64,000 nucleotides of DNA from Clostridium sp. DL-VIII (GTDB lineage: Bacteria; Bacillota; Clostridia; Clostridiales; Clostridiaceae): assembly GCF_000230835.1 (NCBI RefSeq), contig NZ_CM001240.1, forward strand, positions 1,868,501 through 1,932,500, in the 5' to 3' direction. This document shows positions 46,225-54,993 of the stretch, piece by piece; position 1 is the first letter of the stretch; each line of letters begins with the position of its first letter. A model generated the notes under the pieces. The model did no database searches, was not told the origin of the DNA, and worked only from the letters and a program-made list of their open reading frames with translations. The translations under genes were made by a program, and so were the position numbers.

Positions 46225-47400
46225 ATGATAATTGACAAAGTATTTTACAAAACATTGTTCAAAAATTTATTTTCAGATACTTTTGAATTGAAACTTTGGG
46301 ATGGCAGCTCAGAAATCTATGGAAAAGGAGAAGTTCAATTTAAAATAATTTTTAATGAACCTATTCCTAAGGCGGATATTATTAAGGACCCTTCCTTAAC
46401 TTTTGGTGAAGCTTATATGACCAATAAGATAGATATTGAAGGAAGTGTTCAAAAGGTTATTGAGTCTTTATATAACAATAAAGAAAGCTTTTTAAGTAAT
46501 AGTGATAAATATTCAAGTTTGTTAAAGATAGCTACAAATAACATTAAAAACAGTAAGAAGAACATAGAATTTCATTACGATATAGGAAATGATTTTTACA
46601 AGTTATGGTTAGATGATACTATGACCTATTCTTGCGGTTACTTTAAGTCTAAAGATGATTCTTTAATTCAGGCACAAAAGAATAAAGTAGAGCATATTCT
46701 TAAGAAGCTAAATTTAAAAGAAGGAGAAACTTTACTTGATATAGGTTGTGGATGGGGTGAGCTTATTACCTCAGCAGCAAAAAAATATAAAGTTAAGGCT
46801 ATGGGAATAACTTTAAGTGCTGAACAATTAGCAAAAGTTAAAGAAAGAATAAAAAATGAAGGATTAGAAGATCTAGTTGAAGTTCAACTTGTGGATTACA
46901 GGGAACTAAAGAATAGAACTTTCGATAAAGTAGTTAGTGTAGGAATGCTTGAACATGTTGGACAAGACCACCTTGCAGAGTATTTTGTATCTGTAAATAA
47001 TTTATTAAATGATAAGGGTGTATCTTTACTTCATTGTATAACATCCACAGAGATTGGCGGAAATAATACATGGATTAATAAATATATATTTCCAGGTGGA
47101 TATATACCAGCAGTTAAAGAATTAGTTAACTGTATGTCCGATGTAGGATTTAGTTTGAATGATGCAGAAAACTTAAGACTTCATTATGGAAGAACTTTAG
47201 AGCATTGGGCAGAAAATTTTGAAAATGCATTGCCTGAAATAAGAAAAACTAAAGATGAAACTTTTATAAGAATGTGGAGATTATATTTAAATGCCAGCGC
47301 AGCATCTTTTAACAGCGGAAATATAAGCATTCATCAATTTTTATTTAATAAAGGCGTAAATAATGAATTACCATGGACTAGAGATTATATGTATAAATAA
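46225..47400 (+). CDS. cfa: Cyclopropane-fatty-acyl-phospholipid synthase
   Basis: 391 residues from ATG 46225 (SD AAAGGAGATG; the ATG at 46216 lies in the SD). The N-terminal lipid-binding region precedes the SAM methyltransferase fold: HYDIGNDFYKLWLDDTMTYSCGYF, LDIGCGWGEL (motif I), VSVGMLEHVG, then a C-terminal LHYGRTLEHWAENFE and LYLNASAASF. It methylenates unsaturated acyl chains of membrane phospholipids, a stationary-phase/solvent and acid-stress modification. Single gene, terminator at 47545-47590. Confidence 0.95.
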   Translation: MIIDKVFYKTLFKNLFSDTFELKLWDGSSEIYGKGEVQFKIIFNEPIPKADIIKDPSLTFGEAYMTNKIDIEGSVQKVIESLYNNKESFLSNSDKYSSLLKIATNNIKNSKKNIEFHYDIGNDFYKLWLDDTMTYSCGYFKSKDDSLIQAQKNKVEHILKKLNLKEGETLLDIGCGWGELITSAAKKYKVKAMGITLSAEQLAKVKERIKNEGLEDLVEVQLVDYRELKNRTFDKVVSVGMLEHVGQDHLAEYFVSVNNLLNDKGVSLLHCITSTEIGGNNTWINKYIFPGGYIPAVKELVNCMSDVGFSLNDAENLRLHYGRTLEHWAENFENALPEIRKTKDETFIRMWRLYLNASAASFNSGNISIHQFLFNKGVNNELPWTRDYMYK

Positions 47401-47544
47401 TTAAGTGTAATAACACATATTCAATTCACCAGTGAAAAGAAGACGTATTTATATCAGTGGTATAAAGAAGCTTGATTATAGTAATGAAAAGTGTTTATAA
47501 GGTCAAATCAATTAAAAACATCATAACTGTTTTTAATAGTTACG

Positions 47545-47590
47545 CAAACGAAGGTATTTTAAATCATAAAATGTCTTCGTTTGTTTATGT
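47545..47590. terminator. Terminator after cfa
   Basis: CAAACGAAGGTATTTT (47545-47560) with AAAATGTCTTCGTTTG (47568-47583), then TTTATG. Confidence 0.75.
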
Positions 47591-47618
47591 TATATATTAA
47601 ATTAGTTTAATAAGAGCT

Positions 47619-47822
47619 CTACATTTCAATTGTTGATTTTAAGCCTGAAATCATAAAAGGAAGAATTTCTTTAACTAATAGACAAGTATCTTTTAAAGTG
47701 TCTTTACTATTCCAGCGTTTAGTAGCACAATATATGCCGCTGCTAATCATAACGGTAAGTAATTCTAATTTATCTTCTTCATTCTTTGAAAAGGTTTTGT
47801 TATTCATTAGCATACTTTTCAT
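47619..47822 (-). pseudogene. TetR-like regulator, C-terminal fragment
   Basis: 67 codons (start region MKSMLMNNKTFSKNEEDKLELLTVMISSGIYC) resembling the ligand-binding end of a TetR regulator. No DNA-binding domain is present, and the frame stops before the insertion sequence that begins at 47883. No N-terminal part is visible on the far side of that element, so truncation is older than or larger than this insertion. Confidence 0.5.
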
Positions 47823-47882
47823 ATCATAACTATATCTTTGTTAGTAACCAACACTATAGAATTTTTGTTGGTTGAACTATTA

Positions 47883-49261
47883 ACTATAAACGAGCGAAAT
47901 TGCAAACAAATATTTCCAATTGAATAACTAAAAAGATACTTATGCAACATTGAAAAGCTCTAAAATGGTATCAATAGGCTCTCCAGCTTGAGTTTTTTCA
48001 TAAATGAAAGTTATTTTTTCGGCCTCTAATTGAACTCTAGCATTTTTTAATCCATCACTAAATTTTAAAGTATCTTCGGATACTTCTAATCCACAATAAA
48101 CATATGTAATCATCATAATAAGCAGATATCTTTTTATACTTTTTTCACTGCGAATTTGATAATCATCTAATCCTAGTTTTTTCTTAGATTCTCTAAAGAA
48201 AATTTCGATCGGCCACCTATGTTTGTAGTGGTTTAGCAATTCCAATAATGACATATTAGAATCAGGACTTATAAAAGCTCTTAAACAGCCATCTTTAAAA
48301 AGAGCTTCTTTAGGCCAACTTAGAATTATTAAGGCTTCTTTTAAATCATTTAACTTTCCTTTATAGGAATATACATAATACTCTGAGTTGCCAACTTTAA
48401 CTAGGTCGACATCCTCTTTAGTTAGTGTTTTCCCGAAAGCGTTAAGCTTAATACCAAGTCTTTCATGATTAGTAGGATAAATTACTCTGTTAGTACGTAA
48501 TCCACCTACATATTTGAAACCAGCTTTTTTAGAAGCATTAAAAATCTTTTTACAACTATACCAGCTATCACACAAAACATATCCTTCATTTTTTGGAGAT
48601 GGTAAGGAATTTATAAGCTCAATAGCCATTTGAATTTTACTCTTAATCTTTTTGTCGTAAATAGATATTGAGTATGGCATAACAACATCATCACAAATAA
48701 GCATAACAGTTACTAATTGATGTCCGTAAACAGTTTTATGTTTTAAATGAGAATTATGAAAACTACACTTTTCAATAGGTTTTACTGCCTTTGACGAGGG
48801 CACAGTCCTTTCCGAGATAGTATCATCTATAGCGACATAGATTGGTTTTCCAGTTGCTTTAGAAATTTCCCAAATCTTTTTTATAACCAAATTACGGAGT
48901 GCTCTTTCAACAAAGTCTTCATTCCAAGGACTTTTAGATAAGAATTTTCCTACATTCGTCCTATGCCTGAAAGGCATAAGGTCGGCTACGTCAGTAACTT
49001 TACCTACAAATCCTTTTTTTATCATAGCACTCATAATAAGAGCTATAATATGAAGCTGCGGCTTAGTAAAATAAATTGCAAATCTTGATTCTTTTAAGAA
49101 TTTGATTATAGATGATGAATTTGTTATAATTGAGCCTATGAACATTTATGTTATCTCCTTGTTATTTTTTGTGTGAGAACTTAATTATAACAAATGATTT
49201 TATAAATGTTCTATTTTTTATTATTGGTAAGTTATTGGATGTAAAAACGCTCGTTTATAGT
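47883..49261 (-). mobile_element. IS4/IS701-type insertion sequence, 1379 bp, complete
   Basis: Perfect 14-bp terminal inverted repeats ACTATAAACGAGCG (47883-47896) and CGCTCGTTTATAGT (49248-49261), flanked by a 4-bp direct repeat ATTA (47879-47882 and 49262-49265) as target duplication. One intact transposase gene inside. It sits between a tetR fragment and a deleted hydrolase. Confidence 0.85.
47940..49145 (-). CDS. DDE transposase, IS4/IS701-like
   Basis: 401 residues. First Asp in YVAIDDTISERT, second Asp in YVLCDSWYSCKK, and the YREK-type Glu region HRWPIEIFFRESKKKLGLDDYQIRS. The N-terminal part has MPFRHRTNVGKFLSKSPWNE typical of the group. No frameshifts, so it is probably functional. 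Confidence 0.88.
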   Translation of the reverse strand: MFIGSIITNSSSIIKFLKESRFAIYFTKPQLHIIALIMSAMIKKGFVGKVTDVADLMPFRHRTNVGKFLSKSPWNEDFVERALRNLVIKKIWEISKATGKPIYVAIDDTISERTVPSSKAVKPIEKCSFHNSHLKHKTVYGHQLVTVMLICDDVVMPYSISIYDKKIKSKIQMAIELINSLPSPKNEGYVLCDSWYSCKKIFNASKKAGFKYVGGLRTNRVIYPTNHERLGIKLNAFGKTLTKEDVDLVKVGNSEYYVYSYKGKLNDLKEALIILSWPKEALFKDGCLRAFISPDSNMSLLELLNHYKHRWPIEIFFRESKKKLGLDDYQIRSEKSIKRYLLIMMITYVYCGLEVSEDTLKFSDGLKNARVQLEAEKITFIYEKTQAGEPIDTILELFNVA

Positions 49262-49374
49262 ATTAATTTTAGTACATTATAATCATAGCATGCACAAATC
49301 GCTTTAACAACACGTGTTTAATGAACAAACGATTATGCTTTTATTTATAATTTGTATGAATAAGGAGAAGCAAA

Positions 49375-49822
49375 ATGAGTGAATTAAAACATAGAATTAT
49401 TGAAACAAACGGTATTAAAATGCATATAGCTGAACAGGGAGAAGGACCACTTGTATTATTGCTTCATGGGTTTCCTGAGATATGGTACTCATGGAGGTAT
49501 CAGATTCCTGTATTAGCTGAAGCAGGCTTCCATGTAGTAGCCCCAGATTTAAGAGGCTTTGGAGATACAGAGCAGCCAGAAGCTAATGATAAGTATACGC
49601 TGCTTTAATGGAGTAAAAGTAACAATTCCAGCTCTATTTATGGTGGGGGATAGTGATGTTGGTTTAAGTATTCCGGGAATGGAGCAAATAATTTCTGGAA
49701 TGAAAAATCTTGTTCCAAACCTTCGTGAAACTATATTTATTAAAGATTGCGGACATTGGGCACAGCAGGAAAAATCAGAAGAAGTAAATAAAGCGATAAT
49801 TTCATTTCTGAAAGATCTTTAA
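49375..49822 (+). pseudogene. Alpha/beta hydrolase (epoxide-hydrolase-like) with internal deletion
   Basis: The first frame (49375-49608) encodes the N-terminus with oxyanion motif LLHGFPEIWYSWRYQIPVLAEAG and PDLRGFGDTEQPE, then stops. The second frame (useful from about 49605) supplies the C-terminus: IPALFMVGDSDV (acid Asp region) and IKDCGHWAQQEKSEEVN (catalytic His). About 150 residues including the nucleophile elbow and cap are missing and the frame changes at the join. SD AAGGAG is still present. A deletion remnant. Confidence 0.85.
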
Positions 49823-49991
49823 TTTATATATATTGAAATTCGCAATGTACAGTTTACAATTATAAATTATGAATTGTAAATTGTTAGCCATAACATATAT
49901 ATTTCAGAAGAGCAAAATGTTTTTTTATATTTTATAAATATAAAATTTATTAAAATGAAAATAAGCTGAAATATACGCATATTATAAAAAT

Positions 49992-50028
49992 AAGAAAAGC
50001 TTAGAGATATCATATCTAAGCTTTTCTT
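49992..50028. terminator. Terminator of the OFA transporter gene
   Basis: AAGAAAAGCTTAGA (49992-50005) with TCTAAGCTTTTCTT (50015-50028), perfect 14-bp stem with A/T tails on both sides. Confidence 0.8.
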
Positions 50029-50044
50029 AATTAATATATTTTTA

Positions 50045-51274
50045 CTAAGCAACTTCTTGTATTAACTTTGAGGCAGCTGGTTTTACACTTGCGTTATGTG
50101 TTTCAGCTTTCATTATTGAAGTTAAAATTATAGATACTAGACATAAGGCACCTACAATTATAAAGGTAGGTATAAATCCACCAGCTATTGCAGCGATAAA
50201 TGAACCTGCAAGAGCTCCAAAGCCAAAGCCCTGATAGATAATTCCATAATTTTTAGTCTGGTTCTTTAAGCCGAAGAAATCACCTACAATAGTAGGGAAT
50301 ACTGTAATATTTCCGCCAAAGCAAAATGCAATTGAAGCAACGCAGGCGAAGAAAATCATAAAGTCTAAATGTACAAAACTTAAAACAAATACTGAAACAG
50401 TTGTTACAGCTAAGGTAAAGAGTATTACATTTAATCTTCCAAGTCTATCAGATAAGGCACCAAGGATGATTCTTCCGGCTGTATTAAAGATTGCTATCAT
50501 AGCAACTGCATTTGCGGCTACAGCAGGTGTAAGACCAGCCAATTGAACACCTATATCTTTAACAATTCCTATTAAATAAAGACCACTCATACATGCTGTG
50601 AAGAATATTACGAATAGAAAATACGCTTCTTTAGTTTTTAACATTTCTTTTACTGAAAATTCTTTCTTATTTATGTTACCGTTAGATTGATTAGCTGATG
50701 TATCTATTACAGGGGCATCTTTTATTAATTGAGCACCAATAACAACTAGTACCATAATTATTATTCCCCAGTACAAAAATGCTTCCGAAACACCTACACT
50801 ACTGATTAAGCCGCCGTTAATATATTTAAATATTAAGCTTCCAGTACCATAAGCTCCAACTGAAATACCTGAAATAAGTCCTTTTTTCTCAGGAAACCAT
50901 TTAATACAGTTTGAAAGTGATGTAAGATATGCGATGCCATCTGCGGCACCAACTATTACACCAGCTGTCAAATATAACATAGATATTGAAGTAACTTTAG
51001 AGGTTAATATTAGTCCAGCGCCTAGAACTAAACCTGAAATTGATATTAGTTTTCGAATTCCTAATTTATCTTGAAGTTTTCCTCCAGCTAAAGTAGAGAA
51101 GGCTAAAGCAAAACTTGTTATAGAAAAGGTAACAGTTACCCCACTCAACTGCCAGCCAAATTTATCCACTAAAGGTTGATTAAATAAACTCCAAGTATAA
51201 ATTGTTCCAAGACCTAATTGTGCAATAATTGTACCTAAAACTATTAACCATCGATTTTCAGTTTTTTCTTTCAT
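50045..51274 (-). CDS. MFS transporter, OFA (oxalate/formate antiporter) family, YhjX-like
   Basis: 409 residues, 12 membrane segments. The N-terminus RWLIVLGTIIAQLGLGTIYTWSLF is the OFA signature, with a GKLQDKLGIRK loop between TM2 and TM3. Members carry carboxylates such as oxalate/formate; enteric YhjX is induced by pyruvate through a LytS/LytTR system. The same kinds of sensor genes lie immediately upstream on the same strand. SD AAGGAG. Confidence 0.9.
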   Translation of the reverse strand: MKEKTENRWLIVLGTIIAQLGLGTIYTWSLFNQPLVDKFGWQLSGVTVTFSITSFALAFSTLAGGKLQDKLGIRKLISISGLVLGAGLILTSKVTSISMLYLTAGVIVGAADGIAYLTSLSNCIKWFPEKKGLISGISVGAYGTGSLIFKYINGGLISSVGVSEAFLYWGIIIMVLVVIGAQLIKDAPVIDTSANQSNGNINKKEFSVKEMLKTKEAYFLFVIFFTACMSGLYLIGIVKDIGVQLAGLTPAVAANAVAMIAIFNTAGRIILGALSDRLGRLNVILFTLAVTTVSVFVLSFVHLDFMIFFACVASIAFCFGGNITVFPTIVGDFFGLKNQTKNYGIIYQGFGFGALAGSFIAAIAGGFIPTFIIVGALCLVSIILTSIMKAETHNASVKPAASKLIQEVA

Positions 51275-51366
51275 CGTTCATCGCTCCTTAATTATATGCA
51301 AATATTTATTAAGGCATTTACAACATTCTTTAGTTAACTCTTTATGTTGCTTGCTTCCTTGATTTT

Positions 51367-51413
51367 ATTATAAGTCCGTGAAATATAAAATTACGCTTTA
51401 TTGAACGAAATGC
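51367..51413 (-). promoter_or_regulatory. Promoter and candidate LytTR sites of the OFA transporter gene
   Basis: On the - strand, TATAAT at 51372-51367 is preceded by ATATTTCACG (51386-51377) and, 27 bp farther, GCATTTCGTT (51413-51404). The latter resembles the YpdB target GGCATTTCAT, though the spacing differs from the 21 bp of the E. coli site. No good -35, as expected for activator dependence. Confidence 0.4.
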
Positions 51414-51436
51414 ATAAAAATCGACATGGGATACAT

Positions 51437-52159
51437 TTATATATTCATAAGTTGTTTAAACTCTTTTATGTTACTCCTGCTTACAGGAATTTGGAAATCT
51501 ATATCCTGAAGTTTTAAATTGTAAGTGTTATTAAACCAAGGTATGATTTCTCTGATTTTATTTACATTAACAATATAGGATCTATGGCATTTAAAGAAAG
51601 TATCCTTTGGAAGAGTTTCATAAAACTCAGCTATACCAAGGCTCACTGAATACTCATCATTTTTGGTAAAAACATGGGTTATTCTTTCTTCAGCAGTGCA
51701 ATAATATATATCATTCATAGAGACTACTATTATTTTTTCATTTTTCCATAGATTTATCTTATTTGACAAGTTGCTCTTAGGGACAGTATTTTCTTTGTCA
51801 TTATTGGCAGCTTCTAATTTTTTTAGCATAGCTACAATTCTAGACTCTGAATAAGGCTTTAATATATAATCAAAGGCTTCTATTTCAAAGGCTTCTGCAG
51901 CATGTTCCTTATAAGCAGTTATAAAGACTATGTAAGGTTTTTTAGAAAACTTACTTATACTTTTAGCAAGTAATACTCCATCTAACGATGGTATGTTTAT
52001 GTCCATGAATATAATATCAATCTCATTATTTTGAATAAATTTAAGTACATCTATTCCATCTTCAAATTCATCTATAATTTCTATTTTGCTGTAATTTTTA
52101 ATAAAAAATTTAAGTTCTTCTCGTGCTAAGAACTCATCTTCAACTATTATAGCTTTCAT
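51437..52159 (-). CDS. LytTR-family response regulator (YpdB/BtsR/LytR-like)
   Basis: 240 residues. The receiver domain has EDE near 7-9, phospho-acceptor Asp in DIIFMDINIPS (about 53) and Lys in ILKPYSESR. The C-terminal LytTR DNA-binding domain has DIYYCTAEERITHVF, FFKCHRSYIVNVNKIREI and IPVSRSNIKEFKQLM. It lies 14 nt downstream of its kinase gene and probably activates the OFA transporter gene. Confidence 0.92.
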   Translation of the reverse strand: MKAIIVEDEFLAREELKFFIKNYSKIEIIDEFEDGIDVLKFIQNNEIDIIFMDINIPSLDGVLLAKSISKFSKKPYIVFITAYKEHAAEAFEIEAFDYILKPYSESRIVAMLKKLEAANNDKENTVPKSNLSNKINLWKNEKIIVVSMNDIYYCTAEERITHVFTKNDEYSVSLGIAEFYETLPKDTFFKCHRSYIVNVNKIREIIPWFNNTYNLKLQDIDFQIPVSRSNIKEFKQLMNI

Positions 52160-52173
52160 ATGATCACCTTCTC

Positions 52174-53844
52174 TTATATTCTCTTTATATAAAATTCTAT
52201 CCTAGTACCTTTTTCTAATCTTTTTATAATAAGCCCTTCTCCGTAAATAAGCTTAATCCTCAAATGTACGTTATATAGTCCTATTTTATTTTCAGGTACT
52301 GAATTAGTATAAACATTTTTAATTGCCTCTTCACTTATGCCTATGCCGCTGTCAATTATAGAGATCTTAACTTTTTCTCCTTCTTCTTTTACGATAATTT
52401 GTACTGTTCCGAGTCCTTTATCTTTTAAGATACCGTGAATTATGGCGTTTTCTACCAAAGGCTGTATTGTAAGACTTGGTATCTTAATATTAACATCATC
52501 TATATCATAAATTACATTTAATTTATTTCCAAATCTGGCCTTTTCTATTTCTATATAATCTTTTACCTGTTGTAATTCTTTTTTTATATCAATAAATTCG
52601 CTGTTTAATTCCAAATTATATCTTAAATAGCTAGCAAGGTTTATTATAAGTTCCCTTGCTTTATTTGGATCTATTCGTATAAAAGAAGTTATAGCATTTA
52701 GTGCGTTAAATAAAAAATGCGGATTTATCTGTCTTTGAAGAGCTTTAAGTTCTGCTTTATTAGCCATTTCTTTCATTTGTTCAACCTTTGATACCTCCAT
52801 CAAAGTTGATATAATTTGAGAAAGTCCTACTGCAAGAGTTTGAAGAGAATAAGTTATCCTGTTAGAACTTGCATAGTATATTTTCAAAGCGCCTACAACT
52901 TCATTTTTGACCTTAAGTGGAATTACAATTGCTGATTTCAGCATTGAACTTTTATCCTGAAAACCATTGTTTTTGATGACTATCTTATCATTGCTTATGG
53001 CTTCTTTAGTTGCTTCAGTTATTATCTCGTGTTCAATGTTATAATATTCTTTTCCAATCCCAATATAAGCCAGGATATTTCTTGTATCAGTTATTGATAC
53101 GGCATCGGCTTTAATATCATCACGTATAATGGTACAGATTTTATTCAGAGAATCACTGTTTACATTTCTAAAATAAGGAAGAGTTTTATTAGCTATATCA
53201 AGTGCTAGTTTTGCCTGCTTGGCGGCTATTTTTTCCTTATCATCTTCTATACTTTGAATTAATTGGACAATAAAGCCAACAGAAACCTGCCCAAGTATCA
53301 TTGGAAAGGCTATTTTAGATACTATATCCAATCCTAAGGAAAGGGGCTTGCTTAATAAGAGTATAAGGAGCATTGTTATGGTTTCAGAAAATACTCCAGC
53401 TATTATTCCAGCTATCCATCTATAGTTTCTTTGAATTTTTCTATTAATATATCCGGCTATTATTCCGGCAGTTATACTGCTTATAAGACATGGTATTGAA
53501 GTTATTCCCCCTACATCCATCAGATATCGATGTACCCCCGATATTACTCCAGTTGTAATTCCGACTACTGGACCAAATATTATACCGCCAGATACTATGG
53601 CTATTGTTCTTACATTTACTAGAGAGCCTTCAACATTAACTCCAGTATAATTTGCCATTATAGCAAATAAAGAAAATACTGTGCATGCAACTATGTAGTC
53701 TTTTTTACTGTAATTTTCATTTCGGAATATTTCTCTAAAGCCTCTAAGCCTTGTTATGACAAATAAACACAGGAGGAGCAGTGCAACTCTATCCACAAAT
53801 TGAGTTAATATATATTGGGCTAGAATGTTATATAGATAATTCAA
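52174..53844 (-). CDS. LytS-type sensor histidine kinase (YpdA/BtsS-like)
   Basis: 556 residues; TTG start with a weak SD. An N-terminal 5TM-5TMR_LYT domain (about 5-200) contains NVRTIAIVSGGIIFGPVVG and GVHRYLMDVGG. A GAF domain (about 220-345), then the His_kinase domain LQRQINPHFLFNALNAI (phospho-His in NPHFLF) and HATPase (PLVENAIIHG, DSGIGIS). In YpdA/BtsS the 5TM domain senses pyruvate. A perfect ACAGCAG/CTGCTGT repeat (53878-53900) lies just upstream. Confidence 0.92.
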   Translation of the reverse strand: MNYLYNILAQYILTQFVDRVALLLLCLFVITRLRGFREIFRNENYSKKDYIVACTVFSLFAIMANYTGVNVEGSLVNVRTIAIVSGGIIFGPVVGITTGVISGVHRYLMDVGGITSIPCLISSITAGIIAGYINRKIQRNYRWIAGIIAGVFSETITMLLILLLSKPLSLGLDIVSKIAFPMILGQVSVGFIVQLIQSIEDDKEKIAAKQAKLALDIANKTLPYFRNVNSDSLNKICTIIRDDIKADAVSITDTRNILAYIGIGKEYYNIEHEIITEATKEAISNDKIVIKNNGFQDKSSMLKSAIVIPLKVKNEVVGALKIYYASSNRITYSLQTLAVGLSQIISTLMEVSKVEQMKEMANKAELKALQRQINPHFLFNALNAITSFIRIDPNKARELIINLASYLRYNLELNSEFIDIKKELQQVKDYIEIEKARFGNKLNVIYDIDDVNIKIPSLTIQPLVENAIIHGILKDKGLGTVQIIVKEEGEKVKISIIDSGIGISEEAIKNVYTNSVPENKIGLYNVHLRIKLIYGEGLIIKRLEKGTRIEFYIKRI

Positions 53845-54144
53845 TTTGAATTCATCTCACTTTCTTGTTAAAGTAGGACAGCAGCAAGTGATTCTGCTGT
53901 TATTTGTATGCTTTTAATTATAACATTGCTTTATTAATAATCAAAAAAATAATGGAGATGTACATCGTTCAGTTAATCTATTAAATGTTATAACGGAATT
54001 AAAAATAAAGTATTTATAAAAATTTGTAGTAATTTGATGGAAAAAAATTTATAAAAAAGTTGTTATTTTATTACGTAAAGCATATATCCTTGTTAGTAAA
54101 ATAAAATTAATATATTGATTAAAAAATAAAGGGGAATGATAAAT
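53845..54144. other. Divergent spacer upstream of the LytS kinase
   Basis: Holds the ACAGCAG-N9-CTGCTGT inverted repeat (53878-53900), possibly an operator or leader hairpin of the - strand kinase gene. The rest is AT-rich, with an SD GGGGAATG at 54131 for the + strand gene. No clear promoter hexamers. Confidence 0.4.
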
Positions 54145-54783
54145 ATGAGAGAAAGAAAGTATGTAAAGTTCAAGGTTAGCATGTATGATGATACTAAATT
54201 CAAAATAATAGACATGAAACCAGAAAGAGATCTTATTCATTATGTTTGGACAAGAGTTGTGGTCTTGGCAGGGAAAGTTAATTTAGAAGGGGAGCTATAC
54301 CTTTCTAAGAGTATTCCATATACAATAGAAACATTAGCTATTGAGTTTAATAGAGATGTAGACTCAGTAAGAACGGCTTTTGATGTATTGATGGAATTAG
54401 AAATGATTGAACTTTCTGAAGATAAGGTGTATAAAGTAATTAATTTTGCAAAGCACCAAAATATAAAGGTTAAAGAAAAAAGTAAATTATCAAATATAGA
54501 AGAAACTATAGAAAATAAAAGTAATGAAGAAAAAGAAGATTCTAGTCCAAAAGCACAAGAGAAAAGTGTTAAGAAACAAGATAATAGGGAATCGGAAGAA
54601 AAAATAACTCAAAAATGTTTGTCTCTAATTCGAGACCCTAAAAAAAGTAATGCAAGAAAGAAAAAAGATACTTTAATTGAAATGTCAGAAGAAAATGAAG
54701 AAGGGGAGGTATGCGGACCTATTGGGGGAGAATACAAATTAGGTAAAGGGGAACAGATCTTTCAAGAGTTTGTAATGAGTTAA
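54145..54783 (+). CDS. Phage replisome organizer N-terminal-domain protein (orphan)
   Basis: 212 residues from ATG 54145; the ATG at 54136 overlaps the SD. Residues 1-115 (RERKYVKFKVSMYDDTKFKIIDMKPERDLIHYVWTRV, later FAKHQNIKVKEK) match the Phage_rep_org_N domain that begins phage DnaD/replisome-organizer proteins. The rest (115-212) is a charged low-complexity linker rich in Lys/Glu, ending EQIFQEFVMS; no DnaB2/DnaD C-terminal domain is seen. There are no other phage genes nearby, so it looks like a domesticated or relict gene. Confidence 0.75.
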   Translation: MRERKYVKFKVSMYDDTKFKIIDMKPERDLIHYVWTRVVVLAGKVNLEGELYLSKSIPYTIETLAIEFNRDVDSVRTAFDVLMELEMIELSEDKVYKVINFAKHQNIKVKEKSKLSNIEETIENKSNEEKEDSSPKAQEKSVKKQDNRESEEKITQKCLSLIRDPKKSNARKKKDTLIEMSEENEEGEVCGPIGGEYKLGKGEQIFQEFVMS

Positions 54784-54928
54784 AGTGAAAACCTAGAAAA
54801 ATATATATTCAGAAGGATTTAAAGTATTTTAGTGAAAATTTCGTAAGTACTTATGAATAAAGATGTATGTGATTTCAGCAAGCTTTAACAAAAGTCTAAG
54901 AATAAAGCTTCATATATATATGAATTTA

Positions 54929-54957
54929 TTGACTTAACAAAGGTATTAAGGTAATAT
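54929..54957 (+). promoter_or_regulatory. Sigma-A promoter of the DUF512-der-gpsA operon
   Basis: TTGACT (54929-54934), 17-bp spacer, TAATAT (54952-54957). Confidence 0.65.
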
Positions 54958-54993
54958 AACTAGGATAAGTATGTTATAATTGGGAGTGAAATA

